From DASUPK01 sp963774305 (GTDB lineage Bacteria; Actinomycetota; Thermoleophilia; Solirubrobacterales; 70-9), in contig CAVZEM010000003.1 of assembly GCA_963774305.1 (NCBI GenBank), positions 124,001 through 188,000 on the forward strand: a stretch of DNA of 64,000 nt, read 5' to 3'. Position numbers and translations under genes: made by a program. The notes under the pieces were generated by a model. That model was given only the letters and a program-made list of their open reading frames with translations, searched no databases and was not told the DNA's origin. Below are positions 62,259-64,000 of the stretch, piece by piece (the stretch's first letter is position 1; each line of letters starts with the position of its first letter).

Positions 62259-64000
62259 GTGATCAAGGTCAAGCTGCCCGACGACTCTGAGCTCGAGCTC
62301 GACTCCGGCGCCACCGGCGCCGACGCCGCCGCCGCGATCGGCCCGGGGCTCGCGAAGGCGGCGCTCGCGCTCAAGGTCGACGGTGAGCTCCGCGATCTGT
62401 CGGCGCCCGTCGCCGACGGCGAGCGAATCGAGATCGTCACGGACAAGAGCCCCGAGGCCCTGGAGCTGATCCGCCACGACGCCGCCCATGTGCTGGCGGA
62501 GTCGGTGCTCGATATCTGGCCCAAGGCGAAGATCTCGATCGGACCACCGATCGCCAACGGCTTCTACTACGACATCGAGTTCCCCGACGGCAATCCGGGC
62601 GAGGAGGACCTGGCCCGGATCGAGGAGCGGATGCGGGAGCACGTCAAGGCGGACGAGCCCTTCGAGCGCCGCGAGCTCCCCGCGAAGGAGGCGGTCGAGC
62701 ACTTCCGCGAGCAGGGCCAGGACTACAAGGTCGAGCTGATCGAGGACCTGATCAGGGACGAGGGCGCCGAGACCGTGTCGCTCTACCGCAACGGCCCCTT
62801 CGAGGATCTCTGCCGCGGCCCGCACGGGCCCTCGACCGGCAGGATCGGCGCCTTCAAGCTCACCTCGCTGGCCGGCGCCTACTGGCGCGGCGACGAGACC
62901 CGGCAGATGCTGACCCGCGTCTACGGGACGGCATTTCTCGACAAGAAGGAGCTCGAGCAGCACCTGGAGCGCCTGGAGCAGGCGCGCGAGCGCGACCACC
63001 GCAGGCTCGGGCCGGAGCTCGACCTTTTCCAATTCCGTCCCGAGGCTCCCGGGATGCCCTTCTGGCTCCCTCAGGGCACCGTCCTGCTGCGGCTGATCGA
63101 GGCCGAGGTCCGAAAGCAGCTCGACGCCCGCGGCTACGAGGAGATCAAGACCCCGCAGGTGCTCGATGTCGAGCTCTGGCACCGCTCGGGGCACTGGGAC
63201 AACTACAAGGAGAACATGTTCTTCACGGCCCCGGCCGAGCGGGAGGGCTCCGGCGAGGAGCGCCAGTACGCGCTCAAGCCGATGAACTGCCCGGGCGCCT
63301 GCCTGGTCTACGCCTCGGGGCGGCACTCCTACCGGGAGTTGCCCCTGCGCCTCGCGGAGTTCGGCCTCGTCTCGCGCTACGAGCGGGAGGGCGTGCTGCA
63401 CGGGCTGCTCCGCGTCCGCGCCTTCACCCAGGACGACGCCCACGTCTACTGCACGCTCGATCAGGTCACGGACGAGGTCGACTCCATCTGCGCGGGCATC
63501 GACGAGCTCTATGAGCGCTTCGGCTTCGACGAGGTCCGGGTGGAGCTCTCGACACGCCCCGAGAAGTCGATCGGCACCGACGAGCAGTGGGAGCGCGCGG
63601 AGGGGGCACTGCGCGAGGCCCTCGAGCGACAGGGCCGCGAGTACGACGTCAGTCCGGGCGAAGGCACCTTCTACGGCCCGAAGATCGACTTCCACATCAC
63701 CGACGCCCTGGGGCGCTCCTGGCAGTGCGGCACCTGCCAGCTCGACTTCCAGATGCCCGAGCGCTTCGAGCTCTCCTACACCGGGGCGGACAACGCCGAG
63801 CATCGCCCGGTGATGATCCATCGCGCGTTGCTGGGCTCGATGGAGCGCTTCGCGGGGATCCTGATCGAGCACTACGGGGGGCGGTTCCCGCTCTGGCTCG
63901 CGCCCGTGCAGGCCGTCGTCCTGCCGGTTGCCGACCGCCACAACGAGCGCGCCCGCGAGATCGCGGACGCGCTGCGGGTGGCCGGCCTGCGGGGACGCGT
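62259..64000 (+). CDS. thrS: Threonyl-tRNA synthetase, 3' end outside the window
   Basis: The frame stays open from GTG 62259 to the window end, covering about 580 residues, so perhaps 60-70 C-terminal residues are missing. N-terminal TGS domain (about 1-60), editing domain with 'IRHDAAHVLAESV' (zinc-like HxxxH) and 'GPPIANGFYYDIE', then the class II catalytic core 'MNCPGAC', motif 2 'RYEREGVLHGLLRVRAFTQ', 'DDAHVYC' and 'MIHRALLGSMERF' near motif 3, and the start of the anticodon-binding domain 'LPVADRHNERAREIA'. TAGCCT (62246-62251) ends 7 nt before the start. A small hairpin, GGTGGG-AACG-CCCACC (62228-62243), lies just upstream of it. No T-box leader is visible. Confidence 0.95.
   Translation, partial: MIKVKLPDDSELELDSGATGADAAAAIGPGLAKAALALKVDGELRDLSAPVADGERIEIVTDKSPEALELIRHDAAHVLAESVLDIWPKAKISIGPPIANGFYYDIEFPDGNPGEEDLARIEERMREHVKADEPFERRELPAKEAVEHFREQGQDYKVELIEDLIRDEGAETVSLYRNGPFEDLCRGPHGPSTGRIGAFKLTSLAGAYWRGDETRQMLTRVYGTAFLDKKELEQHLERLEQARERDHRRLGPELDLFQFRPEAPGMPFWLPQGTVLLRLIEAEVRKQLDARGYEEIKTPQVLDVELWHRSGHWDNYKENMFFTAPAEREGSGEERQYALKPMNCPGACLVYASGRHSYRELPLRLAEFGLVSRYEREGVLHGLLRVRAFTQDDAHVYCTLDQVTDEVDSICAGIDELYERFGFDEVRVELSTRPEKSIGTDEQWERAEGALREALERQGREYDVSPGEGTFYGPKIDFHITDALGRSWQCGTCQLDFQMPERFELSYTGADNAEHRPVMIHRALLGSMERFAGILIEHYGGRFPLWLAPVQAVVLPVADRHNERAREIADALRVAGLRGR

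Noticed and set aside
61506..63941. 811-codon open frame on the minus strand opposite thrS and the M23 gene
   Set aside because: Antisense of well-recognised thrS codons; Val/Leu/Gly-rich with no domain. High GC leaves few stops on the opposite strand.
1..64000. CRISPR arrays, insertion sequences or prophage genes
   Set aside because: No regularly spaced direct repeats, transposase motifs or phage structural genes were found; the only recombinase is a Xer-type at its usual locus.

Overview
This window is a gene-dense, high-GC stretch of bacterial chromosome. The likely source is a deep-branching actinobacterium close to Thermoleophilia/Solirubrobacterales. That is an inference, from actinobacterial gene order (priA-def-fmt-rpe-rib, coaD-SepIVA-like, DUF177-rpmF-plsX-acpP-rnc-smc-ftsY, ffh-rpsP-khpA-trmD-rplS-lepB-rnhB-yraN-comM-dprA, xer-whiG), an EF-G-like second factor, and several small membrane-anchored proteins with a 'PSPA..ALGG..A' N-terminus. 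I see no rRNA, CRISPR array, prophage or insertion sequence.

Layout. 1-4.3 kb: end of priA, an orphan AbiEi/DUF559 gene, def, fmt, a zinc ribbon, rpe. 4.3-6.9 kb: a K+ channel/RCK gene with a frameshifted tail and a MOP-family flippase. 7-10.6 kb: a complete riboflavin operon, ribD-ribE-ribBA-ribH. 10.5-16.9 kb: a PAS-EAL phosphodiesterase, rpmB, a FakA-like gene and accessory genes. 16.9-21.9 kb: recG split by an intein, rsmD, coaD, a SepIVA-like coiled coil. 22-26.7 kb: accessory metabolism (APH kinase, SDR, enoyl-CoA hydratase, methyltransferase). 26.7-33.8 kb: DUF177-rpmF-plsX-acpP-rnc-smc-ftsY. 33.9-37.6 kb: inserted cell-wall enzymes and a broken beta-lactamase-like gene. 37.6-45.2 kb: ffh through dprA. 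45.3-53.1 kb: thiD, ilvD, an FAD reductase, a frameshifted hydrolase, a cyclo-ligase-like gene and an L,D-transpeptidase. 53.2-57.5 kb: tyrosine recombinase, FliA/WhiG sigma factor, EF-G-like factor, RNase HI. 57.5-64 kb: a secreted protease, tRNA-Gly, tRNA-Cys, tRNA-Val, an NfeD-like protein, an epimerase, a GNAT enzyme, an M23 peptidase and the start of thrS.

The genes support translation (def, fmt, ribosomal proteins, SRP, trmD, EF-G-like, thrS, tRNAs), chromosome maintenance (priA, recG, smc, rnhA, rnhB, comM, dprA, xer), flavin and fatty-acid/phospholipid synthesis, and peptidoglycan remodelling (two L,D-transpeptidases, two M23 peptidases).

Three observations stand out. (1) Four copies of a roughly 78-nt element sit directly at stop codons, always in the sense orientation of the gene they follow. 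Their outer 8-bp stem changes by compensatory substitution from copy to copy, so the fold is conserved. (2) RecG carries a 399-residue intein in its Walker A motif, with Ala1 and a W/C/T set matching class 3 inteins. (3) A TANNNT hexamer lies 6-10 nt before the start codon of about fifteen genes, and exactly 10 nt before all three tRNAs, pointing to widespread leaderless transcription.
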